From: Pseudomonas turukhanskensis
GTDB taxonomy: Bacteria; Pseudomonadota; Gammaproteobacteria; Pseudomonadales; Pseudomonadaceae
Length of the DNA stretch: 64,000 bases
Direction: 5' to 3'
NCBI RefSeq assembly: GCF_027922365.1
Contig: NZ_BSFN01000013.1
Span: 1-64,000 of the forward strand
Shown in pieces: positions 19,044-27,980 of the stretch. How positions within the stretch are numbered: the stretch's first letter is position 1; each line of letters opens with the position of its first letter. The notes below the pieces were generated by a model that saw only the letters and a list, made by a program, of their open reading frames with translations, made no database searches and was not told the DNA's origin. The position numbers and the translations under genes are program-made.

Positions 19044-19073
19044 GACTTGTTTTCAATAACAGTAGATACCGGC

Positions 19074-19754
19074 ATGTTGCTGCATATTCCTGGGGTGTTC
19101 ACGCGCGATGAAATTCAACAGATTCGCAGCGCCCTCGAGCAAGCCGACTGGGCCGACGGCAAAGTGACCGCCGGCCATCAGTCAGCCAAAGCCAAGCACA
19201 ATCTGCAGCTGCCTGAAGACAACCCGCTGGTACGCGAAATAAGCACGCAAATGCTCACGCGCTTGTGGCAAAACCCGTTGTTTATGTCGGCAGCATTGCC
19301 ACACAAAGTCTTTCCGCCGCTGTTCAATTGCTACACCGGCGGCGGCGCGTTCGGGTTCCATATCGATAACGCCATTCGCCAGGTGAGGAACAGCGTGGAG
19401 CGCGTGCGCACCGACCTGTCGGCCACGGTGTTTTTCAGCGACCCGCACGAGTACGACGGCGGCGAACTGGTGATTCAGGACACCTACGGCAACCAGCGGG
19501 TAAAACTGCCGGCCGGCGACATGGTGCTGTACCCCGGCACCAGCTTGCACAAGGTGGAAGCGGTAACCCGGGGCGCACGCTTTGCCTCGTTTTTCTGGAC
19601 CCAGAGCCTGGTGCGCGAGGACAGCCAGCGTACGCTGCTGTTTGAGATGGACCAGGCCATCCAGCACCTGACCCGTGACGTGCCCGACCACCCGGCCCTG
19701 CTGCAACTGACCGGCAACTACCACAACCTGCTGCGCCGCTGGGCGGACGTGTAA
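19074..19754 (+). CDS. piuC: PKHD-type Fe(II)/2-oxoglutarate hydroxylase PiuC
   Basis: A 226-residue dioxygenase of the PKHX/YbiX family, exactly the usual length when the ATG at 19074 is used; the longer frame starts at a TTG overlapping the Fur site. Iron ligands are visible as His and Asp in FGFHIDNA and the distal His in PGTSLHKVEAVTRGAR, with Arg for 2-oxoglutarate in the last motif. It is divergent from piuA and is mutated together with piuA in resistance to siderophore-conjugated drugs by published knowledge. The natural substrate is unknown. Confidence 0.92.
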   Translation: MLLHIPGVFTRDEIQQIRSALEQADWADGKVTAGHQSAKAKHNLQLPEDNPLVREISTQMLTRLWQNPLFMSAALPHKVFPPLFNCYTGGGAFGFHIDNAIRQVRNSVERVRTDLSATVFFSDPHEYDGGELVIQDTYGNQRVKLPAGDMVLYPGTSLHKVEAVTRGARFASFFWTQSLVREDSQRTLLFEMDQAIQHLTRDVPDHPALLQLTGNYHNLLRRWADV

Positions 19755-19755
19755 C

Positions 19756-20544
19756 GTGCCCGAGGCCCGCCTGCGCCGCGAAGAACACGTGAACGCCGAA
19801 GACTTGGTGGCGCTGCTGGCGGTCGACCCCGGCCGCGCTGCGAAGGCCATTCTGGCCGCCGCCAAACAAGGCCTGTTGGATGCGCAAACCCTGCTCGGCC
19901 AGTTGCTGCTGGACGGTCGCGGTATTCAGCGTGACCCGGCGCTGGCCGTCACCTGGTTTGGTATCGCCGCCCGCCAGGGCCACGCCATGGCGCACAACAT
20001 GCTGGGCCGCTGCCTGGAACATGGCTGGGGCATTGCGCCTAACGTGCCGGCTGCCGCCGAGCACTTCCAACGCGCCGCCGACGCGGGGTTGGACTGGGGC
20101 CAATACAACCTGGCCAATCTGCTGGCCACCGGCCGCGGCGTGCCGCGCGACCCGCCGCAAGCGTTTGCCTTGTATCTGCGTGCAGCCGTACAGGGGCATG
20201 CCAAGTCGATGAACCTGGTGGGGCGCTTTTACGAGGAAGGTCAGGCCGTACTGCGCGACACGGCGCTGGCCCATGAATGGTATCGCCGCTCTGCAGAGGC
20301 TGGCGATTTTCGCGGGCAGTTCAGCTATGCGGCGGTGCTGGCGGAACAGGGAAATATCGAGCCTGCAATCCATTGGCTGCGCACGGCCCTGCAACACGGC
20401 AACCTGAATTTTTTGCGCGTGGCGCGGCATTCGTTGCAGCGGGCCGAGCAGCCGGAAATTCGTGCGTTGGCCGCCGACTATTTCCGCCGCGCCGCTGAGC
20501 TGGGCGATGACACCGACCGCCAGGCGTATGCCGCTTTTCTATAA
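19756..20544 (+). CDS. Sel1-repeat (TPR-like) protein downstream of piuC
   Basis: A 262-residue protein made of about five Sel1-like repeats (for example AQTLLGQLLLDGRGIQRDPALAV, then AHNMLGRCLEHGWGI, GQYNLANLLATGRGV). No signal peptide is seen, so it is likely cytoplasmic. It starts at GTG one base after the piuC stop; an internal GTG at HVNAEDL is also possible. The same neighbour follows piuC in P. aeruginosa (PA4516 by memory). It is probably a protein-interaction scaffold; the role is not known. Confidence 0.82.
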   Translation: MPEARLRREEHVNAEDLVALLAVDPGRAAKAILAAAKQGLLDAQTLLGQLLLDGRGIQRDPALAVTWFGIAARQGHAMAHNMLGRCLEHGWGIAPNVPAAAEHFQRAADAGLDWGQYNLANLLATGRGVPRDPPQAFALYLRAAVQGHAKSMNLVGRFYEEGQAVLRDTALAHEWYRRSAEAGDFRGQFSYAAVLAEQGNIEPAIHWLRTALQHGNLNFLRVARHSLQRAEQPEIRALAADYFRRAAELGDDTDRQAYAAFL

Positions 20545-20563
20545 GTCGCACTCACCCTTTTCT

Positions 20564-20655
20564 CCGTCATTCCCGCGTAGGCGGGAATCCAGAATGGTTC
20601 AGGAATACGCCTTACAGAGAACGATTCTGGGTCCCCGCCTGCGCGGGGACGACGG
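20564..20655. repeat. CGTCATTCCCGC-type inverted repeat pair
   Basis: Left arm 20564-20595 and right arm 20624-20655 are imperfect inverted copies (CCGTCATTCCCGCGTAGGCG.. facing ..CCTGCGCGGGGACGACGG). It is the same family as the elements in the array at 13041-13713, here as a single copy between the Sel1 gene and speC. Confidence 0.8.
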
Positions 20656-20746
20656 TGCTTTCTGATCAATCACGTGCAATAAAAAAATCGCACATGGTGG
20701 GCTTTTTGTTTCACACGTCTTGCAGCGGTCTGCCCATAAACCGCTT

Positions 20747-20773
20747 GGTGCGCGTAGCACACCCTACAAAAGC
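20747..20773. repeat. GGTGCGC..GCACACCCTAC repeat copy
   Basis: A single arm of the repeat that forms a perfect inverted pair at 47566-47631; another arm is at 259-285. Confidence 0.6.
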
Positions 20774-20780
20774 AGGCATA

Positions 20781-20809
20781 AAAAAGCCCCGCATCTGCGG
20801 GGCTTTTTA
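20781..20809. terminator. Bidirectional terminator after speC
   Basis: Stem AGCCCCGCA / TGCGGGGCT (20785-20793 with 20796-20804), flanked by A-run and T-run on either side. It lies 14 bases after the speC stop on the minus strand and could also stop transcription from the plus strand. Confidence 0.9.
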
Positions 20810-20822
20810 GTTCAGCAACGGC

Positions 20823-21986
20823 TTACAGGTAGAAGGCCTTCAGCGGCGGGAAGCCGTTGAATTCCACCGCGCTGTAGCTGGTGGTGTAGGCACCGGTGGA
20901 CAGCCAGTACAGGCGATCACCAATGGCCAGGTTCAATGGCAGGCCGTACTTGTAGTTCTCGTACATGATGTCGGCGCTATCGCAGGTCGGGCCGGCGATG
21001 ACCACTTCTTCCACTTCGCCTTTCTTCTCGGTCCAGATCGGAAACTTGATGGACTCGTCCATGGTTTCGATCAGGCCGGAGAACTTGCCCACGTCCACAT
21101 ACACCCAGCGCTCAACGGCGGTACGCGACTTACGCGCCACCAGCACCACTTCGCTGACGAGAATGCCGGCGTTGGCAATCAGCGAGCGGCCCGGCTCCAA
21201 GATGATTTCCGGCAGGTCGTCACCGAAGTCTTCCTTGAGAAAACGAATGATCTCTTCGGCGTAGGTTTCCAGGCTATTGGTGCGGGTGATGTAGTTGGCC
21301 GGGAAGCCGCCACCCATGTTGATCAATTTAAGCTCGATGCCGTCTTCTTCTTTAAGGCGCTCGAAAATCACTTTGACCTTGGCAATCGCCGCGTCCCATA
21401 CCGAGATATCGCGCTGCTGCGAACCGACGTGGAACGACAGGCCGTACGGCACCAGGCCCAGGTCACGGGCCAGAATCAGCAGGTCCATGGCCATGTCGGT
21501 CTGGCAGCCGAATTTGCGCGACAGCGGCCAGTCGGCCGTGGTGGAACCTTCGGTGAGAATACGTACGTAGACCTTCGAGCCCGGCGCGGCCTTGGCGATG
21601 TTGCGCAGGTCGGCTTCGGAGTCGGTGGCGTACAGGCGCACGCCTTTGTCGTAGAAGTAACGGATGTCTTTGGATTTCTTGATGGTGTTGCCGTAGCTGA
21701 TGCGCTCCGGGCCGACACCGGCGGACATGACCTTGTCCAGTTCGTAGATCGAGGCGATATCGAAGTTGGAGCCCTTGTCACGCAGCAGCTCGATGATCTC
21801 GATGGCTGGGTTGGCCTTGACTGCGTAATAAACCTTGGCGAACTCGAAACCGGCGCGCAGGTCGTCGTAGGCCTGGCTGATGATGCTGGTATCGATCACC
21901 ACAAACGGGGTTTCTTGCTGGTCGGCAAACGCCTTCATTTTCTGAAAGGTTGCGCGCGGGTAGTAGTCTTCGACCTGAATCGACAT
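20823..21986 (-). CDS. speC: Ornithine decarboxylase SpeC (fold III, PLP)
   Basis: A 387-residue PLP-dependent decarboxylase of the alanine-racemase fold that makes putrescine from ornithine in the cytoplasm; some homologues also accept lysine. The PLP lysine is in KVYYAVKANP (about residue 58), substrate glycines in NMGGGFPANY, EPGRSL binds phosphate, and the catalytic Cys is in GPTCDSAD. The start has GGAG eight bases upstream. The upstream gap to prfC is long (619 bases) and divergent. The synteny position equals P. aeruginosa PA4519. Confidence 0.93.
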   Translation of the reverse strand: MSIQVEDYYPRATFQKMKAFADQQETPFVVIDTSIISQAYDDLRAGFEFAKVYYAVKANPAIEIIELLRDKGSNFDIASIYELDKVMSAGVGPERISYGNTIKKSKDIRYFYDKGVRLYATDSEADLRNIAKAAPGSKVYVRILTEGSTTADWPLSRKFGCQTDMAMDLLILARDLGLVPYGLSFHVGSQQRDISVWDAAIAKVKVIFERLKEEDGIELKLINMGGGFPANYITRTNSLETYAEEIIRFLKEDFGDDLPEIILEPGRSLIANAGILVSEVVLVARKSRTAVERWVYVDVGKFSGLIETMDESIKFPIWTEKKGEVEEVVIAGPTCDSADIMYENYKYGLPLNLAIGDRLYWLSTGAYTTSYSAVEFNGFPPLKAFYL

Positions 21987-22605
21987 GCGAGGGACTCCAT
22001 GGGCAAAACAAACAAAGGTAGTTAGGGGTGGCTTTGTGACAAAGCCGCGAACGTCTAATCCGTTTCCCCACTTTGGTTCGCCTACTTCCCAAGGCTTGTC
22101 GCCGAGTATCGAAATCGATCTCTCGTCGTCAGTACTTGAGCCGCATGGATCGTTTCCAGCATGGACGTTCGGGCGCGAACTTTAGGAGCATGTGGGGGCA
22201 AGATCAATCAAAAAATGCCGCTGTTTTGCACCTATTTGTCGCCTCGTTTTGGATAACAAACAAAACGTCCGAAATGCTGCACAAACCGTTGCCAATCAAG
22301 GGTTGCAGCGTAGGTGCCCCAGTTACTGTTTGAGCAGTGTGCGGGTCTTTTTTGACAGACCGGCTATCAAGGTGAGGGTTCAGTTGGACTGACCGTTGGG
22401 CCCAGCCACCGCACCTGGTTATTTTGTGGGAGCCAGCTTGCTGGCGAAGCGGTTGATCGCCTCACTACCGCTTCGCGAGCACGCTCGCGCCTACACCGAA
22501 CGCCGTGCACAAGCGGGCTAAACCATTGGGCCCGCCGCCTGCAAACGGGGCGGCCATCTGTGTATACTTCGCGGCCAATTTCCAGCTCCACGACCAGGTT
22601 CCCGC
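21987..22605. other. 619-bp divergent intergenic region speC/prfC
   Basis: No gene is recognised. The first ~400 bases would form the speC leader and promoter region. They include the short inverted pair GGTTCGCC.. / ..GGCGAACC-like sequences and GC-poor stretches, but I see no known riboswitch. Bases 22426-22497 hold a REP doublet (separate entry). The last 100 bases carry the prfC leader. Confidence 0.5.
22426..22497. repeat. Inverted REP doublet (REPIN-like)
   Basis: GTGGGAGCCAGCTTGCTGGC with GAAGCGG (22426-22452) faces CCGCTTCGCGAGCACGCTCG with CGCCTACAC (22469-22497). Each is a typical Pseudomonas REP with an internal palindrome, and together they form an inverted doublet of 72 bases. 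A related single REP is at 5099-5128. Confidence 0.85.
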
Positions 22606-24189
22606 ATGACCACTCAGGCCGCCGAAGTCGCGAAACGCCGCACGTTCGCCATCATCTCCCACCCCGACGCCGGTAAAACCACCATTACCGAAAAGCTGTT
22701 GCTGATGGGTAAAGCCATTGCCGTGGCCGGTACGGTGAAGTCGCGTAAATCCGACCGGCATGCGACGTCCGACTGGATGGAAATGGAGAAGCAGCGCGGT
22801 ATTTCCATCACCACCTCGGTGATGCAGTTCCCCTACCGCGAGCACATGATCAACCTGCTCGACACCCCCGGCCACGAAGACTTCTCCGAAGACACCTACC
22901 GCACCCTGACGGCGGTGGACTCGGCGCTGATGGTGCTCGACGGCGGTAAGGGCGTGGAGCCGCGCACCATCGCCCTGATGGACGTGTGCCGCCTGCGCGA
23001 CACGCCTATCGTGAGCTTTATCAACAAGCTCGACCGCGACATCCGCGACCCGATCGAACTGCTCGACGAGATCGAAGCCGTTCTGAAAATCAAGGCCGCG
23101 CCGATCACCTGGCCGATTGGCTGCTACCGCGACTTCAAAGGTGTGTACCACCTGGCCGATGACTACATCATCGTGTACACCGCCGGCCACGGGCACGAAC
23201 GCACTGAAGTGAAGATCATTGAAAAACTCGATTCCGACGAAGCCCGCGCGCACCTGGGTGACGAATACCAGCGTTTTGTCGATCAGCTGGAACTGGTGCA
23301 GGGCGCCTGCCACACGTTCGACCAGCAGGAATTTCTCGACGGCAAACTGACCCCGGTGTTCTTCGGTACCGCATTGGGTAACTTCGGCGTCGACCATGTG
23401 CTGGACGCCGTCGTCGACTGGGCACCCCGGCCGCTGGCCCGCGAGGCCAACGAGCGCACGGTTGAGCCGGTGGAAGAGAAATTCAGCGGCTTCGTGTTCA
23501 AGATCCAAGCGAACATGGACCCCAAGCACCGCGACCGTATCGCCTTTATGCGCATCTGCTCGGGCAAATACGAGAAAGGCATGAAAATGCGCCACGTGCG
23601 CCTGGGCAAGGAAGTACGAATTGGCGATGCGCTGACCTTCTTCTCCTCCGAGCGTGAGCAGCTGGAAGAAGCGTTTGCCGGCGACATCATCGGTTTGCAC
23701 AACCACGGCACCATCCAGATCGGCGACACCTTCACCGAAGGCGAGAACCTGGGCTTTACCGGTATCCCGCACTTCGCCCCGGAACTGTTTCGCCGCGTGC
23801 GCCTGAAAGACCCGCTGAAATCCAAGCAACTGCGCCAAGGCCTGCAAGAGCTGGCCGAAGAAGGCGCCACCCAGGTGTTCTTCCCCGAGCGCAGCAACGA
23901 CATCATTCTCGGCGCCGTGGGTGTGCTGCAGTTCGACGTGGTGGCCAGCCGCCTGAAGGGCGAATACAAGGTGGAATGCCAGTACGAGCCGATTACCGTG
24001 TGGTCGGCGCGCTGGATCGAAAGCAACGACAAGAAGAAGCTCGAGGAATTCAAGGTCAAGGCGGTGGAGAACTTGGCCATTGATGGCGGCGGGCATTTGA
24101 CCTACCTGGCGCCGACGCGGGTGAATTTGAGTTTGATGGAAGAGCGTTGGCCTGAGATTAAATTCCGGGCTACGCGTGAGCATCACTGA
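22606..24189 (+). CDS. prfC: Peptide chain release factor 3
   Basis: A 527-residue translational GTPase that recycles RF1/RF2 from the ribosome. G1 is SHPDAGKTT (residues 18-26), G2 covers RGISITTSVM, G3 is DTPGHEDFSEDT, G4 is NKLDRD. The C-terminal domains follow (VGVLQFDVVASRLKGEYKVE). Length is normal. Directly after the stop a repeat doublet begins, so the transcript probably ends there. Confidence 0.96.
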   Translation: MTTQAAEVAKRRTFAIISHPDAGKTTITEKLLLMGKAIAVAGTVKSRKSDRHATSDWMEMEKQRGISITTSVMQFPYREHMINLLDTPGHEDFSEDTYRTLTAVDSALMVLDGGKGVEPRTIALMDVCRLRDTPIVSFINKLDRDIRDPIELLDEIEAVLKIKAAPITWPIGCYRDFKGVYHLADDYIIVYTAGHGHERTEVKIIEKLDSDEARAHLGDEYQRFVDQLELVQGACHTFDQQEFLDGKLTPVFFGTALGNFGVDHVLDAVVDWAPRPLAREANERTVEPVEEKFSGFVFKIQANMDPKHRDRIAFMRICSGKYEKGMKMRHVRLGKEVRIGDALTFFSSEREQLEEAFAGDIIGLHNHGTIQIGDTFTEGENLGFTGIPHFAPELFRRVRLKDPLKSKQLRQGLQELAEEGATQVFFPERSNDIILGAVGVLQFDVVASRLKGEYKVECQYEPITVWSARWIESNDKKKLEEFKVKAVENLAIDGGGHLTYLAPTRVNLSLMEERWPEIKFRATREHH

Positions 24190-24198
24190 TTTTAAAAG

Positions 24199-24319
24199 CC
24201 CCTCACCCCTGCCCCTCTCCCGCACGCGGGAGAGGGGTTCTGAATCGAGCTCTATCAGACGACGCCGTCAGGCTTGTCTCCCCTCGCCCGCTTGCGGGAG
24301 AGGGGCCGGGGGTGAGGGC
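24199..24319. repeat. CCCTCTCCC-type repeat doublet overlapping the DUF559 gene end
   Basis: Left arm 24199-24237 (CCCCTCACCCCTGCCCCTCT..) and right arm 24280-24319 (..GAGAGGGGCCGGGGGTGAGG) form an imperfect inverted pair. The right arm is read through by the DUF559 gene and encodes its last 17 residues (RPSPPAPLPQAGEGRQA). The doublet at 25463-25564 is an inverted copy of this one. Confidence 0.85.
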
Positions 24320-24657
24320 CGCTTTTGCTCTTCTACCCATAAACGCATAGCCTCCAATACCACCTCCATTTCCTGCAGCACCTGATTGTTCCAATACCGC
24401 AGCACGGTATATCCCTGCTCAGCCAGCCACTGACTACGGCGCTGATCATAGGCAGCGCGTTCGATATGCTGCCCTCCATCCAGCTCAACAATCAGCTTCA
24501 ACTCCCAACAAACGAAATCCGCGATATACCGCTCCAGTGGCACCTGCCGCCTGAACTTCAGCCCCATAAAACGCCGATCACGCAACCGATACCACATCGC
24601 CCGCTCCGCCTCTGTCGCCTCACTACGCAACCCTTTGGCACAGTCACGCAAATCCAT
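24268..24657 (-). CDS. DUF559 endonuclease-like protein
   Basis: A 129-residue protein of the DUF559 family, related in fold to Vsr/restriction-type nucleases. Conserved blocks are LRSEATEAERAMWYRLRDRR, FRRQVPLERYIADFVC, LIVELDGGQH and GYTVLRYWNNQVL; the Asp of YIADF and the Glu/Asp of VELDGGQH form the likely PD-(D/E)XK-type active site. The C-terminal 17 residues are encoded by a repeat element. No substrate is known for the family. It is a single gene between prfC and the TatD gene, on the opposite strand to both, and is probably a recent insertion because P. aeruginosa has nothing comparable in this interval, to my knowledge. Confidence 0.85.
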   Translation of the reverse strand: MDLRDCAKGLRSEATEAERAMWYRLRDRRFMGLKFRRQVPLERYIADFVCWELKLIVELDGGQHIERAAYDQRRSQWLAEQGYTVLRYWNNQVLQEMEVVLEAMRLWVEEQKRPSPPAPLPQAGEGRQA

Positions 24658-24671
24658 TTACCCTGTCCTCC

Positions 24672-25448
24672 ATGCGCCTGATAGACACCCACACCCACCT
24701 CGACTTCCCCGACTTCGACGCCGATCGCAGCCAGCTTCTGGCCAGTGCCCAGCAAAAAGGAGTGGAGCGCCTGGTGGTGCTTGGCGTCTATCAGAGCAAC
24801 TGGCAGCGCGTATGGGACCTGGCCCAACAGGAAGACAGCCTCTACGCCGCCCTCGGCCTGCACCCGCTCTACCTGGAGCAGCACCAGCCCGAACATCTGC
24901 TCGAATTACGCACCTGGCTGGAACGCCTGGCCGGCCACGACAAGCTCTGCGCGCTCGGTGAGTTCGGCCTGGATTACTACCTGCCGGAACTGGACCGCGA
25001 CCGTCAGCAAACCCTGTTCGAAGCCCAACTGCAGCTCGCCGCCGAATTCGAGCTGCCGCCGCTTTTGCACGTGCGCCGCAGCCACGCGCAGGTGATCGCC
25101 ACGCTCAAGCGCTTCAAACTCAAACGCGCCGGCATCATTCATGCGTTTGCCGGCAGCTATGAGGAGGCCAGGGAGTACATCAAGCTGGGTTTCAAACTCG
25201 GCCTTGGCGGCGCGGCGACCTGGCCGCAGGCGCTGCGGTTGCGCAAGGTGGTGGCGCAGTTGCCGCTGGAGGCGGTGGTGTTGGAGACCGACTCGCCGGA
25301 TATGGCGCCGGCCATGTTTCCCGAGCAGCGAAATAGTCCGGAGCATTTGCCGGAGATTTGTGCGGCGTTGGCGGGGATATGCGGGGTGGATGGGGAGGCG
25401 TTGGCGCGGGTTAGTTCCGAGAATGCACGTGGAGTGTTTGGCTGGTAA
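24672..25448 (+). CDS. TatD family metal-dependent hydrolase (YjjV-like)
   Basis: A 258-residue TIM-barrel hydrolase. Metal ligands appear in DTHTHLDF (residues 4-11), the Glu of LGEFGLDY, the His of LLHVRRSH, the His of IIHAFAGS and the Asp of LETDSPDM. TatD proteins are 3'-5' exonucleases or DNases of the amidohydrolase superfamily. The length and prfC neighbourhood resemble E. coli YjjV, which lies near prfC. The upstream gap to the divergent DUF559 gene is only 14 bases, so the promoter must overlap that gene. Confidence 0.88.
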   Translation: MRLIDTHTHLDFPDFDADRSQLLASAQQKGVERLVVLGVYQSNWQRVWDLAQQEDSLYAALGLHPLYLEQHQPEHLLELRTWLERLAGHDKLCALGEFGLDYYLPELDRDRQQTLFEAQLQLAAEFELPPLLHVRRSHAQVIATLKRFKLKRAGIIHAFAGSYEEAREYIKLGFKLGLGGAATWPQALRLRKVVAQLPLEAVVLETDSPDMAPAMFPEQRNSPEHLPEICAALAGICGVDGEALARVSSENARGVFGW

Positions 25449-25462
25449 ATATGCTTGCTGCG

Positions 25463-25564
25463 ACCCTCACCCCCGGCCCCTCTCCCGCGCGCGGGCGAGG
25501 GGAGACAAGCCGGACAGCGATTGGAACCCCTCTCCCGCTTGCGCGAGAGGGGCAGGGGTGAGGG
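25463..25564. repeat. CCCTCTCCC-type repeat doublet
   Basis: It reads CCCTCACCCCCGGCCCCTCT.., then GGAGACAAGCC in the centre, then ..GAGAGGGGCAGGGGTGAGGG. The reverse complement of the doublet at 24199-24319 has the same order, including the central AGACAAGCC, so the two doublets flank the DUF559-tatD segment as inverted copies. Confidence 0.85.
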
Positions 25565-25579
25565 CAGTCCCAGCGCAGA

Positions 25580-25610
25580 AACAACAAGGCCGCCCAAAGG
25601 CGGCCCTATC
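25580..25610 (-). terminator. Probable terminator after the chemoreceptor gene
   Basis: Stem GGCCGCC / GGCGGCC with a short loop (25588-25605), followed on the minus strand by TTGTTGTTT. It is about 20 bases beyond the chemoreceptor stop. Confidence 0.6.
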
Positions 25611-25626
25611 ATTTACCCACTAACCG

Positions 25627-27657
25627 TTAAACCCGGAACGCACTGATCAACTGCTTCAGATGCGCCACCTCGCCCGACAGCTCACGGCTGGCCTGCTCAG
25701 TCTGACTGGCACCCTCAGCCGTGCGCTCCCCGGCCAGGTTGATCTCGACAATGTTCTGATCGATATCGTGCGCCACGGCGGTCTGCTGTTCCGCTGCTGC
25801 GGCAATCTGTTGGTTCTGGTCGACAATCATGCCCACCGCGCCAAGGATATTCTCCAGGGCGATCTGCACCTTGCCGGACTCATTAACGGTGTTATCGGCC
25901 ATGGTGTGGCTGCTGTGCATGGTTTTCACCGCTGCGCCCACACCGCCTTGCAGCTTGGCGATCATTTTTTCGATTTCTTCGGTGGACTGCTGGGTGCGCT
26001 TGGCGAGGTTTCGCACCTCGTCCGCCACCACGGCAAACCCACGACCTTGCTCACCGGCTCGGGCCGCTTCAATGGCAGCGTTCAGGGCCAACAGGTTGGT
26101 CTGCTCGGCAATGCCTTTGATCACATCGAGCACCTGGCTGATGGAGGCGCTGTCGTTGGCCAACTGGTTGATGACGCTCACCGATTGATCAATCTCATCG
26201 GCCAGACGCTGAATGCTGCCCACCTGCAATTCCACCAGGGCACGGCCGCTGACGGTCTCGTGGTTGACGCTCTGCGCGCTGTCTACCGCCGCAGCAGCAC
26301 TGCGGGCCACTTCCTGAGCGGTGGCGGACATCTGGTTCATGGCCGTGGCCACTTGCTCGATCTGGCTACGCTGCCCGGCGACCGCCAGGTTGCTTTGTGC
26401 GGACACATCTTCTACACGGTCCGCCTGCACGCCCACGGCGCTGACGGTGTGGCCGACGCGCTCGATGAGGTGGTGAATCTTTTGCACGGTGCCGTTGAAC
26501 ACTTCACCCAGCTCGCCCAGCTCGTCGCGGCTTTGCGCGTGGAAGCTGACGGTCATATCGCCGGCCGCCACTTGATCCATTACCTTGCCGAGGCTTTTCA
26601 GCGTGGTGCGGGTGGACACGTAGAAGCCGCCGTACAGGTAGCCGATCAGAATGAACACCACCAACAGCGCCGCCACCAGCAGCACCATCTGGGTTTGCTT
26701 GCGCTCAAGGCGTTTCTGCAATTGCTGCTTGAGGAAGACCAGCGCGGCGTCGTTCAGTTGGTAGGTCTTGTCCATCGACACCGAGACCTTGTCGTAGAAC
26801 TCCTGCCAGGGCGCATCGAGGGAGTCGGCCATTACCACTTGGTCTTCGAACAGCGTGCTGCTTTCTTTCAACGTGGCGCGGCTGGCGTCGGCCAGGCCTT
26901 TGAGCGCTTGCTGAGCAGCTGGGCTGCCGTCGAGGGCGTCGTTGATGGTCAGGCCGTACTCGGCGTGCAGTTTTTCCAGCAGCAGCAACAGCTCATCAAA
27001 CTTGCCGCTGGCTGAAGAGTTCAGGAAACCCTGGGCCAGAGACGCCGAACCCAGCGAACGACCTGTGCTCAGCGCAGCCGTAACCGAGGTCGTGCCGTTG
27101 GTGACCAGCTCGATCATCTGCCGCACGGTGGTTTGGTTGTCTTGGCTGAGGCCGGCCTGGTTGGCGATGATCTTGATCAGCACCTGCATATTGCCCTGCA
27201 GCTTCTCGATCATCGGCGCCTTGCTTTGCAGCGAGGTCTCGGCGTCGGCGGCTTTCAGGGCTTTTTCCAGCTCGTCGCGCTTGCTGGTGAACAGCTCGAC
27301 CTGATCGGCATCGGTCACCACCGGCTGCAGCTTGAGCAAGTCGGCTTCGATACGTTTGGTCAGCTCGCCAATGCGCGCTTCGAGGTCACCCGCCTTGCCG
27401 GACTGGCCGACGGCGGCGTTGATCTCGACCATGTCATTGAGGTTTTCCAGATCGCCACGCAGCTTGAGGCTGGCGCTCATCAGGTCGAGGCTTTGCAGCT
27501 CGGCCCGGGTGCCGACGAACTCGTTGTACGAGTCTTGCACCAGATAGAAGTTGGTCACCAGCATCGGCAGAAAGAACAAGACGCTGATAAGGCTGAATTT
27601 CATACCAAAACTAAGGCGATTCATCAGCGCGATGGCCGGATACAGCACGGTCTTCAC
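25627..27657 (-). CDS. Methyl-accepting chemotaxis protein
   Basis: A 676-residue chemoreceptor. The first membrane helix (FSLISVLFFLPMLVTNFYLV) is followed by a helical periplasmic sensor region of about 290 residues, a second helix (VLLVAALLVVFILIGYLYGG), a HAMP domain and the signalling hairpin tip EQTNLLALNAAIEAARAGEQ. No CheR pentapeptide is seen at the C-terminus. The GTG at 27655-27657 is preferred because AGGAGA lies seven bases upstream; a GTG 13 codons earlier is possible. The ligand is unknown. It occupies the position of PA4520 in P. aeruginosa. Confidence 0.92.
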   Translation of the reverse strand: MKTVLYPAIALMNRLSFGMKFSLISVLFFLPMLVTNFYLVQDSYNEFVGTRAELQSLDLMSASLKLRGDLENLNDMVEINAAVGQSGKAGDLEARIGELTKRIEADLLKLQPVVTDADQVELFTSKRDELEKALKAADAETSLQSKAPMIEKLQGNMQVLIKIIANQAGLSQDNQTTVRQMIELVTNGTTSVTAALSTGRSLGSASLAQGFLNSSASGKFDELLLLLEKLHAEYGLTINDALDGSPAAQQALKGLADASRATLKESSTLFEDQVVMADSLDAPWQEFYDKVSVSMDKTYQLNDAALVFLKQQLQKRLERKQTQMVLLVAALLVVFILIGYLYGGFYVSTRTTLKSLGKVMDQVAAGDMTVSFHAQSRDELGELGEVFNGTVQKIHHLIERVGHTVSAVGVQADRVEDVSAQSNLAVAGQRSQIEQVATAMNQMSATAQEVARSAAAAVDSAQSVNHETVSGRALVELQVGSIQRLADEIDQSVSVINQLANDSASISQVLDVIKGIAEQTNLLALNAAIEAARAGEQGRGFAVVADEVRNLAKRTQQSTEEIEKMIAKLQGGVGAAVKTMHSSHTMADNTVNESGKVQIALENILGAVGMIVDQNQQIAAAAEQQTAVAHDIDQNIVEINLAGERTAEGASQTEQASRELSGEVAHLKQLISAFRV

Positions 27658-27980
27658 AAGACGTCTCCTGTTCACATTATTGTTATGGATCGTCACAGGG
27701 TAGAGCGGTGGAGACAGCGGGGGTCGGCCGCTTTATCCCTGCCGGCCCTTGTGCGTCGGTATCGACGTCAACGGGCAGATCGAGCGTGACGCGAGTCACA
27801 AACTGCCGGGCGCGGCATTCTGTATACCCGATATCGGCAGGCACCTTTGTAACTTAAGGTTAAGCAAGCGTCTACACGCTGACAGACTCATTCACCGAAG
27901 TGATGGCATTTCACACCCATAGCTGCCGCCACCCCAGCTAAATCGGGGCTTGCGGCCCGACAGACGGCTATCCAAACACC

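Noticed and set aside
22465..24225. 586-codon open frame on the minus strand
   Set aside because: Antisense to prfC, which shows all GTPase motifs.
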